A stretch of DNA of 7,895 nucleotides from an uncultured Phycisphaerales bacterium. GTDB lineage: Bacteria > Planctomycetota > Phycisphaerae > Phycisphaerales > UBA1924. The stretch covers positions 1-7,895 of the forward strand of contig CALMQD010000378.1 of NCBI GenBank assembly GCA_937871415.1. Direction: 5' to 3'. Under the pieces are notes generated by a model. That model was not told the DNA's origin. It saw only the letters and a program-made list of their open reading frames with translations, and did not search any database. Made by a program: the position numbers and the translations under genes. This document shows, one piece after another, positions 1 through 6,451 of the stretch; position 1 is the first letter of the stretch; every line of letters starts with the position of its first letter.

Positions 1-509
1 CCTTCGCGTTTGAGGGCGTTGGGCGCGAACCAGCGCGACCGGAGCCACGCTCGAAACTTGCTGTCGGCCTGCTCGCGCTTCACCAGGAACGGCAGAACGC
101 CCCAGGGCTTGATGAGTGTCGCGGCCGAAGCGGTCGCCACGATGTTGCTCCCACAGAACGGGCACGAGAAACTCGTGACGTTCGGCGGGCGTTCCATCTC
201 CGCGGCGCACGCATCGCACTTCACGACCAGCCGCTGCACGAGCGGGGCGGCGTCCTTCAGGCTCTGGATCGCGGCGACAAAGTCGCGCTCCTCGACCGGC
301 ACATCACCGCCGTCGATCTCGTTGAGTGTGCCGCAGTAGGGACACGTCAACGATCGGGTTCCGGGCGCGAACTCGAGCTTGCCGCCGCACTTGGAGCACG
401 GGAACCGACGCTGACCCGGTGCTGCTCCGTCCGGCGCGATCAAGGGATCGACCGCCGGCTCGGCGCCGGCTTCGACCGTGTGATCAATGGGTTCCGGTGA
501 CTCTGGCAA
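1..509 (-). CDS. Tandem zinc-ribbon protein (YdjG-like partner of SPFH protein), 3' end cut off by window edge
   Basis: The minus-strand frame is open from 554 to the left edge; its upstream stop is at 555-557. The only sensible start in frame is TTG at 509, with AGG about 9 bases upstream; no in-frame ATG or GTG precedes the cysteine motifs. About 169 residues are visible. An acidic, proline-rich N-terminus (1-35) is followed by two four-cysteine ribbons with identical spacing, CxxC-x14-CxxC: Cys38/41/56/59 and Cys98/101/116/119. After the second ribbon comes a stretch with LPF, a run of basic residues and a WFAPN-type motif, which I recognise from a family often annotated as a TFIIB-type zinc-ribbon protein or, misleadingly, as a PriA-like helicase; no helicase motif is visible. 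It lies 65 bases downstream of the SPFH gene, so co-transcription is likely. Members of this family commonly accompany SPFH proteins, as YdjG does YdjI in Bacillus. Exact function is unknown; the start codon is the least certain part. Confidence 0.78.
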   Translation of the reverse strand, partial: MPESPEPIDHTVEAGAEPAVDPLIAPDGAAPGQRRFPCSKCGGKLEFAPGTRSLTCPYCGTLNEIDGGDVPVEERDFVAAIQSLKDAAPLVQRLVVKCDACAAEMERPPNVTSFSCPFCGSNIVATASAATLIKPWGVLPFLVKREQADSKFRAWLRSRWFAPNALKRE

Positions 510-574
510 CTCTCGCGCCCTCGCCGAAGCGATCGACCCGTCGTGCGTAGGTGATCAACAGGTTCGCACAGGCT

Positions 575-1690
575 TCAGCCCTGCGGGGGAAGAGGCGGCG
601 GCGCCGCCGCGAGCACCGAGGCCAGTTCGGGCACATCGCGCGCCGGCAGCCAGTTCGCCATGCCCTGTTTCCAGACGAGCGTGTCGGGCCTGAGTTCGCC
701 CGAGCGCGCCTTGGCGGTCAATAGTGACAGCTCGAACGGGCCGGCCTGCTGCCCCCCCACCGCGATGAACCACGGGGGGCTCATGCCGGGGATCGGCGGG
801 GGCGAACCGGGCCCTCCCTGGGCGCCGCTCGCTTGCGATGCCCCCGCGGATTGACCGACCATCCCCGCCATCGACGCCCCGAGACCGATGCCGATCATCG
901 ACCCGGCGGTGCCGGGGTTCTTGGCCGCGTCGCGCAGCGCCTCGGCCGCCTGGTACTTGGTGTACGCGTCGAGGTTGCCGACGACGCCCATGCTCGTGCG
1001 CTTGTCGAGCGCCGCCTCGACTTCGGGGGGCAGGGAGATGTTCTCGATGAGCAGTTTGGGCACCTCGACGCCGTACTTGGCGAAGTCGCCCTTCATCTTG
1101 TTGCCGATGAACTCCGCGAGCTCGTTCTGATTACCGGCCATGTCGAGCACGGGGATCTTGCTCGACGCGATGATGTCGGCGAACTCGCTGACGATCAGGT
1201 TGCGGAGCTGGTTGACGATCTCGTCGGTGGTGAAACGCCCGTCGGTCCCGACGACCTGGCGGATGAAGGTCGCCGGATCGCTGACGCGCAGCGTGTACGT
1301 TCCGAAGGCCCGCAGTCGCACGGGACCGAACTCCGGGTCACGCACCATGATCGGGTTCATCGTGCCCCACTTCAGGTCCGTGAACTGGCGGGTCGAGACG
1401 AAGTAGACCTCGGCCTTGAAGGGCGACTCGAAGCCGTACTTCCAGCCCTTGAGCGTGGAGAGGATCGGCAGGTTCTGCGTCTGGAGCGTGTGCGTGCCGG
1501 GCGCGAAGACGTCGGCCAGCTGGCCCTCGTTGACGAACACCGCCGCCTGACCCTCGCGGACCACCAGTTGGGCCCCGTACTTGATCTCGTTATTGCGCCG
1601 GTCGAAGCGGTGGACAATCGTGTCGTTCGTGTCGTCGAGCCACTGAACGATGTCGATCAACTCGCCGCGAAGACGGTCCCAGATGCTCAT
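575..1690 (-). CDS. SPFH/Band 7 (stomatin/prohibitin-like, YdjI family) protein with C-terminal GYF_2 domain
   Basis: 371 residues from ATG 1690. The frame stays open upstream to an ATG at 1762, but GAGAGGA (1701-1707, minus strand) lies about 10 bases before ATG 1690, and the MSIWD start matches the usual N-terminus of the family. Residues 1-230 form the SPFH core: the conserved WLDD (17-20), FVNEGQ (52-57), NLPILSTLKGWKYGF (73-87) and the FTDLKWGT (103-110) and RDPEFGPVRLRAFG (117-130) blocks typical of COG4260. Residues 230-256 are Ala/Glu-rich, as in flotillins. A Gly/Ser/Pro-rich linker (260-306), with a hydrophobic glycine-rich patch near 264-280, leads to a GYF_2 domain (307-357; W307, GPF, LVW, MANWLPA). 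No N-terminal membrane helix is seen. The family forms membrane-associated oligomers; Bacillus YdjI takes part in membrane-stress recruitment of a PspA protein. Here GYF_2 replaces the C-terminal Zn ribbon of many relatives, and the ribbon function sits in the next gene. Databases sometimes call relatives 'virion core protein', which should be ignored. Confidence 0.93.
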   Translation of the reverse strand: MSIWDRLRGELIDIVQWLDDTNDTIVHRFDRRNNEIKYGAQLVVREGQAAVFVNEGQLADVFAPGTHTLQTQNLPILSTLKGWKYGFESPFKAEVYFVSTRQFTDLKWGTMNPIMVRDPEFGPVRLRAFGTYTLRVSDPATFIRQVVGTDGRFTTDEIVNQLRNLIVSEFADIIASSKIPVLDMAGNQNELAEFIGNKMKGDFAKYGVEVPKLLIENISLPPEVEAALDKRTSMGVVGNLDAYTKYQAAEALRDAAKNPGTAGSMIGIGLGASMAGMVGQSAGASQASGAQGGPGSPPPIPGMSPPWFIAVGGQQAGPFELSLLTAKARSGELRPDTLVWKQGMANWLPARDVPELASVLAAAPPPLPPQG

Positions 1691-1756
1691 GTTTCTCGTT
1701 TCCTCTCTGGCTGCTCGGCTCGAGGGCCGGCCACGATAACTGTAAGCCGTTTTGGG

Positions 1757-1776
1757 CCGCACCGCCGTCGGTGCGG
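1757..1776. repeat. Perfect inverted repeat, 8-bp stem, 4-base loop
   Basis: CCGCACCG (1757-1764) and CGGTGCGG (1769-1776) are exact reverse complements around CCGT. There is no T-run on either side, so it does not look like an intrinsic terminator. It lies 67 bases upstream of the SPFH start and could be an operator or a leader hairpin. Confidence 0.55.
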
Positions 1777-1782
1777 GTGATT

Positions 1783-1796
1783 CCCCGATGGCGGGG
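1783..1796. repeat. Perfect inverted repeat, 5-bp stem, 4-base loop
   Basis: CCCCG (1783-1787) pairs with CGGGG (1792-1796) around ATGG. It sits 6 bases from the 8-bp repeat at 1757-1776, so the two could form tandem hairpins in an SPFH leader transcript. In such GC-rich DNA a stem this short can arise by chance. Confidence 0.35.
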
Positions 1797-1911
1797 TGGC
1801 GGCGTCACGGGCACGCGCGCCGGGTGGGACAACACGCCGTCCGGCGGGCGAGCGTCCTGAAAACACCAGCGGCTCGGGCCGATAGGCACGCTTGTTGTTA
1901 GTAGCAGTCGC

Positions 1912-1927
1912 CGGACGGTTTCGTCCG
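1912..1927. repeat. Perfect inverted repeat, 6-bp stem, 4-base loop, upstream of pilZ
   Basis: CGGACG (1912-1917) and CGTCCG (1922-1927) flank GTTT, 32 bases before the pilZ ATG. No T-run follows. It could be a 5' leader hairpin or a binding site; nothing in the sequence decides which. Confidence 0.45.
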
Positions 1928-1959
1928 AGCCCGACGATTTCCAAACTCGAGCACTCGGC

Positions 1960-2394
1960 ATGGCCCATCCGTCCCCGATCCCATCCGAACTCATCGTCCG
2001 TCAGCACGAGCGCTATTCGTGCTCGATGCCGGCGCGCCTGCGCGTCATCCCGGACGACGCCGTGCAGATCACGCTCTCCCGCTCCGCGGGGGACGGGTCG
2101 GGCTGGGTCGCGTGCACGCTGGTGGACTGCTCCAGCGGCGGCCTGGGCGTGCAGCTCCCGGTCTTCTTCCCGCGCGGGGCACGAGTGCAGATCCAGGTCC
2201 TGAACCCCGCGCCGGCCCAGGGCGCGAGCCCCGAACTGTTCAAGGGTGTCGCACGCGTGCAGCGTGTGTCCATGGTGGATCGCACACCAACTTATTACGC
2301 CGGGTGTCTGCTGGTCTCCGGCGGGTCGGGGATGGCACAAATCCGGGCGCTGCTCGACTTCATCCGGTCCTCGGGAGCCAAGCGTGCTGAGTAA
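1960..2394 (+). CDS. PilZ-domain protein, putative cyclic-di-GMP receptor
   Basis: 144 residues, soluble, no signal peptide or membrane helix. The two PilZ signature elements are present at the expected places: R-x3-R (Arg14 and Arg18, in RQHER) just after a short N-terminus, and D-x-S-x-x-G (Asp56, Ser58, Gly61) after the first beta strands. All the named ligand-binding positions are intact, so binding of cyclic-di-GMP is expected from family knowledge. The rest is a single PilZ beta-barrel plus a C-terminal helix. ATG 1960 has no strong ribosome binding site, and no other in-frame start was found just upstream. The stop codon TAA (2392-2394) lies inside the next gene, whose GTG start is at 2384, an 11-base overlap that implies translational coupling with the ATPase. 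I infer that the protein regulates the GspE-type motor or the pilus it drives, as PilZ proteins do in several type IV pilus systems. Confidence 0.9.
   Translation: MAHPSPIPSELIVRQHERYSCSMPARLRVIPDDAVQITLSRSAGDGSGWVACTLVDCSSGGLGVQLPVFFPRGARVQIQVLNPAPAQGASPELFKGVARVQRVSMVDRTPTYYAGCLLVSGGSGMAQIRALLDFIRSSGAKRAE
2373..2377 (+). promoter_or_regulatory. Ribosome binding site deciding the gspE GTG start
   Basis: GGGAG sits 6 bases before GTG 2384, inside the end of the pilZ gene. This supports GTG 2384 over an upstream in-frame ATG at 2246, which would put 46 extra residues of pilZ shadow onto the ATPase. Confidence 0.7.
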
Positions 2395-4081
2395 CGACGA
2401 TTTCGTCATCTCGGCGCTGGTCGAAGAGGGGCGCCTGACGTCGCAGGGCGTCGAGACGGCGCGGCGGGCGGCCGTCGAGCGCGGCACCACTGTGTGCGAG
2501 GCGCTGGTTGCCCAGGGGGCCCTGACGACCCGGGACGTGGCGCTGGCCCGCGCGCAGACCTACGAGTTCCCGTACGTCGACCTCGCGAACTACGAGCCCA
2601 ACTTCGACAACTCGCGTCTGGTGAGCCGAGACACGGCGGATTCACTGCTGGCTTTCCCGCTGTTTGTGCTCGCGGACGTGGCGACGGTCGCGATGGCCAA
2701 TCCGCTGGACCTGCGGGCCGTCGATCAACTCCGCAACCTGCTCAAGACCGACGTCGAGGCCGTGCTGTGCGAGCCCGAGAGCCTCCGCGCCCTCATCGAC
2801 CGTGCGTACTCGATGATCGGCGACAGCGCCAAAGCAGCGGGCACGAAGGCCGACGACCTCTCGTTGACGACCGGCAAGGAACCGATCGTCGCCGCGGTCA
2901 ACCAGATCCTTGCGCAGGGCATCGACCTGGGCGCCTCGGACATCCACCTCGGCCCCGACGAGCACGAGCTGCACCTTCGCTACCGCGTGGACGGCACGCT
3001 GCGGGCATCGCAGGGCCCCGGACTGGCGGCCCACTCGGGCATCATGCAGCGCCTGAAGGTCATGGCCAACCTCGACCTGACGCAGACGCGCCGGCCCCAG
3101 GACGGGAAGTTCCGCTACCTCCACAACGGGCGGAACGTCGATTTCCGGCTCTCGATCATCCCGACGATCTGCGGCGAGAACGCCGTGTTGCGCATCCTGC
3201 ACTCGGGCGCGGCGATCAAGGGCTTCGCCGAGCTCGGTTTCCCGGCCGAGGCCCAGAAGCAGTTCGAGAGCATCATCGAGCACCCGCACGGGATGATCCT
3301 CGTCACCGGCCCGACGGGCTCGGGCAAGACGACGACGCTCTACACCGCGCTGAAGAAGCTCAACTCGCCGGACCTGAACATCGTGACCATCGAGGACCCG
3401 GTCGAGATCCGCATGCCGCTGGTGCGACAGGTGCAGGTGAACACCGAGATCGGCATGACCTTTGCCGGCGCGCTGTGGTCGGTGCTGCGCCAGGACCCCG
3501 ACGTGGTGTTCGTCGGCGAGATCCGCGACGAGGAGACGGCGCGCATCTCCGTGCAGGCGGCTCTGACCGGGCACCTGGTGCTCTCCAGCCTGCACACCAA
3601 CGACGCTGCCGGCGCGATCCCGCGGCTCCACGACCTGGGATGCCCGCCGTTCGCCATCAACGCGGCGCTGCTCTGCGTGATCGCGCAGCGCCTGGTGCGC
3701 CGGGTGTGCCCCGACTGCACGTGCCCGGACCAGCCGAGCGCCGAACTGATCGCGCGCTTCGGCGTGGACGACCCTTCCGCGCGGTTCCTCCGCGGGCGCG
3801 GGTGCGCCCGCTGCTCGAACACCGGTTACCGCGGGCGGGTCGGCGTCTACGAACTGCTGCAGATCACCGAGCCCCTCCGCCGGGTCGTGGAGAACAAGGG
3901 CTCGATCGACGCCATCCAGAGCCAGGCGTTGGCCGACGGCATGCGCCTGATGTGGCACGACGGCGTGAGCAAGGCGCTCATGGGCCTGACCACGCTGGAG
4001 GAACTCTCCCGCGTCGTCGCCATCCAGTCCACCGAGCGTCCCGAGGACACCGCCCCGGCTGAACTGCGGAGGGCCGCGTGA
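2384..4081 (+). CDS. gspE: GspE/PilB/MshE-type secretion or pilus assembly ATPase
   Basis: 565 residues from GTG 2384, a normal length for the family. Residues 1-145 form a T2SSE_N/MshEN-type domain with two helical repeats and the PYVDL-type turn. The N2 and catalytic domains follow: ASDIH (Asp186), the R-x-R-x-DG strand, the RRPQDGKF element, Walker A GPTGSGKTT (309-317, Lys315), the Asp box IEDP (Glu337, Asp338), Walker B VVFVGEIRD (Glu379) and the His box (His397, His404). A zinc-type tetracysteine, CPDC...CARC (Cys442/445/474/477, CxxC-x28-CxxC), marks GspE/PilB assembly ATPases rather than PilT retraction ATPases. It powers addition of pilin subunits at the inner membrane through the GspF-type platform encoded next. 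The stop TGA overlaps the gspF GTG by 4 bases. The N-terminal region seems to lack the canonical RLG start of the cyclic-di-GMP-binding MshEN motif. GspE (secretion) and MshE (pilus) cannot be told apart from this sequence alone. Confidence 0.96.
   Translation: MLSNDDFVISALVEEGRLTSQGVETARRAAVERGTTVCEALVAQGALTTRDVALARAQTYEFPYVDLANYEPNFDNSRLVSRDTADSLLAFPLFVLADVATVAMANPLDLRAVDQLRNLLKTDVEAVLCEPESLRALIDRAYSMIGDSAKAAGTKADDLSLTTGKEPIVAAVNQILAQGIDLGASDIHLGPDEHELHLRYRVDGTLRASQGPGLAAHSGIMQRLKVMANLDLTQTRRPQDGKFRYLHNGRNVDFRLSIIPTICGENAVLRILHSGAAIKGFAELGFPAEAQKQFESIIEHPHGMILVTGPTGSGKTTTLYTALKKLNSPDLNIVTIEDPVEIRMPLVRQVQVNTEIGMTFAGALWSVLRQDPDVVFVGEIRDEETARISVQAALTGHLVLSSLHTNDAAGAIPRLHDLGCPPFAINAALLCVIAQRLVRRVCPDCTCPDQPSAELIARFGVDDPSARFLRGRGCARCSNTGYRGRVGVYELLQITEPLRRVVENKGSIDAIQSQALADGMRLMWHDGVSKALMGLTTLEELSRVVAIQSTERPEDTAPAELRRAA
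4068..4072 (+). promoter_or_regulatory. Ribosome binding site deciding the gspF GTG start
   Basis: GGAGG lies 5 bases before GTG 4078, within the last codons of gspE. It supports GTG 4078 rather than the next in-frame GTG at 4087. Confidence 0.75.
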
Positions 4082-5292
4082 GCGCGGTGACCTTCCAGTA
4101 CTCGGCCGTGGACCGCGCCGGAGCCCGGCACACCGGCGCGACGCAGGCGGCGTCGCGCGGCGAGGCGTACCGCAAAATCGCCGCGCTGGGGCTGACGCCG
4201 GTACAGATCAAGGCCGCGGGCGAGGCCGGCGGCGGCCTGCTCGGCCGGGGTTCGCGCAAGGCCCGGCCCAAGGACATCGCTCACTTCACGTACCAGCTGG
4301 GCGTGCTCATCTCGGCGCGCATCCCACTGTCCGAGGGCCTGCTGTCGATCGCGGCCCAGGAGCGGGAGGGCCAGCTCAAGGACGTCATCACCGACATCGC
4401 CCATCGCGTGCAGGCCGGTGAGCAGATCGCTACTGCGCTCGAACAGCACGAACGCGTCTTCGGCTCGGTGTACATCTCGACCATCCGCGCGGCGGAGCGT
4501 GCGGGCACTATGTCGCGCGTGCTCGATCACCTGTCCGACATGCTCGAGCGGCAGCAGGAATCGCGGTCCCAGCTCCGCGGGGCGCTCATGTACCCCGCCT
4601 GCGTCGTGAGCGTGCTCCTGCTCGCGGTGACGTTCCTCGTCGCGTTCGTCGTGCCGCGCTTTGCCGGCATGTTCGAGAAACGCGGGCTGGAACTGCCGCT
4701 CTTCACCAAGGCGCTGATGGGGCTGGGGCTCTCGGTCCAGCACTACTGGTGGGCGTACCTGATCGCGATTGCCGCGGCGGTGTTTGGCCTGCGTCGGACC
4801 ATGGGCTCGCAGTCGGGGCGCGAGCGGATCGACCGACTGCTGCACAAGGTGCCCTACATCCGCTCGATCCTCGAGGGGCTGGCGATCGCGCGCTTCACGC
4901 GCGTGCTGGGCATCAGCCTGTCGTCGGGGCTGAACCTGATCGAGGCGATCGAACTCTCGGGCAAAGCGTCCGGGAGGCCGCTCCTGCAGGCCGATGCGCA
5001 GAAGATGATCGACCAGGTCCGCACCGGCGGACGCCTTGGCGAGGTGCTCGGCACCTGCAACTACCTGACGCCGTTCACCAAGAGGATGCTCGGCGCCGGC
5101 GACCAGTCGGCGGAACTTCCGCGCATGTGCGACATTGTTGCGCGGCACTACGACCGAGAATCCGCGCAGCTCGCGAAGAACATCGGCACGGTTATCGAGC
5201 CCGTGCTCATCGTGCTCATCGCGATGGTGGTCCTCGCCGTCGCGCTGGCGATCTTCCTGCCGATGTGGGACATGGTGAAACTCGTCGGGTAG
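4078..5292 (+). CDS. gspF: GspF/PilC/MshG-type inner-membrane platform protein
   Basis: 404 residues, the standard length. A short N-terminal segment beginning with the typical FQYSAVDRAG motif (residues 6-15) precedes two T2SSF cytoplasmic domains, roughly residues 66-170 and 268-370. Each opens with the characteristic FTxxLGxxxxxxxxLxEx pattern (near 69 and 273). Three membrane helices are clear by hydrophobicity: about 173-195, 223-240 and 375-396. The C-terminus ends in LPMWDMVKLVG, a close match to the family's ending. The protein sits in the inner membrane, couples the ATPase to the growing pilin filament, and is expected to contact GspE cytoplasmic domains. It is translationally coupled to gspE through the 4-base GTGA overlap. 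Nothing is missing. As with the ATPase, secretion and pilus versions are not distinguishable here. Confidence 0.96.
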   Translation: MSAVTFQYSAVDRAGARHTGATQAASRGEAYRKIAALGLTPVQIKAAGEAGGGLLGRGSRKARPKDIAHFTYQLGVLISARIPLSEGLLSIAAQEREGQLKDVITDIAHRVQAGEQIATALEQHERVFGSVYISTIRAAERAGTMSRVLDHLSDMLERQQESRSQLRGALMYPACVVSVLLLAVTFLVAFVVPRFAGMFEKRGLELPLFTKALMGLGLSVQHYWWAYLIAIAAAVFGLRRTMGSQSGRERIDRLLHKVPYIRSILEGLAIARFTRVLGISLSSGLNLIEAIELSGKASGRPLLQADAQKMIDQVRTGGRLGEVLGTCNYLTPFTKRMLGAGDQSAELPRMCDIVARHYDRESAQLAKNIGTVIEPVLIVLIAMVVLAVALAIFLPMWDMVKLVG

Positions 5293-5413
5293 CTGGTACC
5301 GCTTGCATCCGGGGTTCGGCTCAAGCCCCCCCCCGATCAGGACGAAGGTCTTTCAAGCGACCCGGCCGCGATCCACGCGGCGAGTCGACCTCACCCAGCA
5401 ACGGAGAACGGAA
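5293..5413 (+). promoter_or_regulatory. gspF-gspG gap with C9 run, hairpin and gspG ribosome binding site
   Basis: This is the first real gap in the operon, 121 bases, placed just before the likely major pilin gene. It holds a run of nine C (5326-5334), preceded by GGGGTT (5311-5316) that could pair with part of it around a short loop. A 6-bp perfect hairpin follows, GCCGCG (5365-5370) with CGCGGC (5376-5381). GGAG at 5403-5406 is 7 bases from the gspG ATG. I cannot identify a promoter, but the position fits separate control or transcript processing that raises major pilin output. Confidence 0.45.
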
Positions 5414-5848
5414 ATGGTCAACGCAGCGAAACTCACCCGCAACAAGGCGTTCACGCTCGTCGAGCTGATCGTCGTGATCGTCGTGCTGGCGATCCTGTCG
5501 GGCGTCGCGATCCCCAAGTACTTTGACTACGCCGCCAAGGCCAAGGAGTCCGCCTGCAAGGCGACCCTGGGTGCGGTGCGTTCGGCCATCGCCAACTTCT
5601 ATGCGAACACGCTTGTGAACAACGGCACCGCGGCGTACCCCACGCTCGTGCAGATGCAGACGACCGGCACGGTCATGCAGGAGACGCTCGCGGCGAACCC
5701 GTACAACAACTCCTCGACCATCGCCGCGGCGACCTACAGCGCTTCGGCCCCGCCGACCACCGGCAACGCCGGCTGGAACTACGACGCCGCCAGCGGCAAG
5801 TTCTGGGCCAACACCAACACCTCGGGCGTCGGCGAAAACTCCTGGTAA
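5414..5848 (+). CDS. gspG: Major (pseudo)pilin candidate, GspG/MshA-like
   Basis: 144 residues from ATG 5414, chosen for the GGAG 7 bases upstream and the short basic leader. The type III signal is clear: leader residues 1-12 contain Lys6, Arg9 and Lys11, followed by A|FTLVE, with cleavage expected between Ala12 and Phe13 and Glu17 as mature Glu5. Mature Pro22 (Pro34) is also present. The long hydrophobic N-terminal helix polymerises the filament core; the globular domain is small, rich in Asn, Thr and Ala, and has one cysteine (Cys48). The calcium-site segment usual near the C-terminus of GspG is not evident. Instead there is a NPYNNSS stretch and a GWNYD...GKFWAN ending that recalls MSHA-type pilins. 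Ala rather than Gly at -1 is unusual for proteobacterial prepilins, but I recall it in planctomycete pilin-like proteins. Its place after the gap and before H-I-J-like genes supports a major subunit. Confidence 0.85.
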   Translation: MVNAAKLTRNKAFTLVELIVVIVVLAILSGVAIPKYFDYAAKAKESACKATLGAVRSAIANFYANTLVNNGTAAYPTLVQMQTTGTVMQETLAANPYNNSSTIAAATYSASAPPTTGNAGWNYDAASGKFWANTNTSGVGENSW

Positions 5849-5866
5849 GGCGGGGTCTGGCGTTCA

Positions 5867-6424
5867 ATGGGTGAGCGCATGCGCAAGTCGATACAGGACT
5901 CCACGAGCCGCGCCCGGGTGCACCTCGGGCGCGGCTTCTCGTTGGTCGAACTGATCGCGGTCGTCCTGCTGTTGTCGATCATGGCCGCGGCCGCGGTGCC
6001 GGCGGTGAGCCGGGCCGCGGAGCAACGTGCCGCGGCGGGCGTGGAGCTCGTCGCCCGGGACATCCTGTACGCGCGGGACTCGGCTTCGTCATCGGGGCTC
6101 GGCACGTGGCTGGCGTTCGACACTGTTCAGCAGCGGTACACGGTGTACCGAGAGAACCGGACGAACCTCGGGCGCGCGGGGAGGCAGGTCGCGGCGGACC
6201 CCGCGACGGGACTGGACTTCATCGTCCGGTTCGGCGTCGGCGACCTCTCTGGGCTGACGCTGACCGCCTTCAGCGCGGGGACCGGATCGGAGATCGGTTT
6301 CGACTGGCAGGGGCGGCCGAAGAACCAGAACGAGGCGGCCCTCTCCTCGAACGCCGTCGTCGGACTGTCGAACGGACGGCAGATCGTCATCGACGCCGCG
6401 TCGGGCGCGGTCTCGATCCAGTAG
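5867..6424 (+). CDS. gspH: Minor (pseudo)pilin, GspH/FimT/MshC-like
   Basis: 185 residues from ATG 5867; an in-frame ATG at 5879 (181 residues) is nearly as good, since GGTGA lies 4 bases before it and neither site has an ideal ribosome binding site. Leader residues 1-23 are basic, then G|FSLVE with cleavage expected between Gly23 and Phe24, Glu28 as mature Glu5 and Pro45 as mature Pro22. The hydrophobic helix covers about 24-45. The C-terminal part is beta-rich, with the FDWQGRP pattern and a closing strand-turn-strand (IVIDAASGAVSIQ) that resembles GspH/FimT domains. GspH-type proteins sit near the tip of the pseudopilus. The gene begins 18 bases after gspG. The H assignment rests on order and on this C-terminal pattern; a generic minor pilin is the fallback. 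Confidence 0.82.
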   Translation: MGERMRKSIQDSTSRARVHLGRGFSLVELIAVVLLLSIMAAAAVPAVSRAAEQRAAAGVELVARDILYARDSASSSGLGTWLAFDTVQQRYTVYRENRTNLGRAGRQVAADPATGLDFIVRFGVGDLSGLTLTAFSAGTGSEIGFDWQGRPKNQNEAALSSNAVVGLSNGRQIVIDAASGAVSIQ

Positions 6425-6451
6425 CACGTCCGGGGTTGATCTTGCGCGAGC

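Larger units (their letters stand above)
1691..1959. promoter_or_regulatory. Divergent intergenic region between SPFH and pilZ-gspE blocks
   Basis: This 269-base gap separates two divergently transcribed blocks, so it must hold the start signals for at least the SPFH gene and very likely for the pilZ-led operon. I could not pick a convincing -35/-10 pair on either strand. It contains three perfect short inverted repeats, listed separately, and no ORF with protein-like composition. A Shine-Dalgarno-like GAGAGGA for the SPFH gene is at 1701-1707 on the minus strand. Confidence 0.55.

Noticed and set aside
569..583. Possible terminator hairpin at the end of the SPFH gene
   Set aside because: The stem is about 5 bp with a bulge, overlaps the stop codon and has no T-run; read-through into the zinc-ribbon gene is more likely.
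1691..1762. N-terminal extension of the SPFH protein from ATG 1762
   Set aside because: The extra 24 residues do not fit the family start, and a ribosome binding site precedes ATG 1690.
833..1780. Long plus-strand ORF (315 residues) opposite the SPFH gene
   Set aside because: It is Arg/Asp/Val-rich with no recognisable motif and lies wholly antisense to a strongly conserved SPFH coding sequence; a shadow of GC-rich codon use.
2246..2383. gspE start at ATG 2246
   Set aside because: It would lie deep in pilZ and add 46 residues of out-of-frame pilZ sequence; GTG 2384 has a well-spaced GGGAG.
2494..4062. 522-residue plus-strand ORF inside gspE
   Set aside because: Arg/Pro/Gly-rich frame-shifted shadow of gspE, which has all its catalytic motifs in the other frame.
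2642..5148. Two long minus-strand ORFs (2642-3958 and 3847-5148) opposite gspE and gspF
   Set aside because: Composition is Arg/Ala/His-rich with no domain pattern; both are antisense shadows of well-supported genes.
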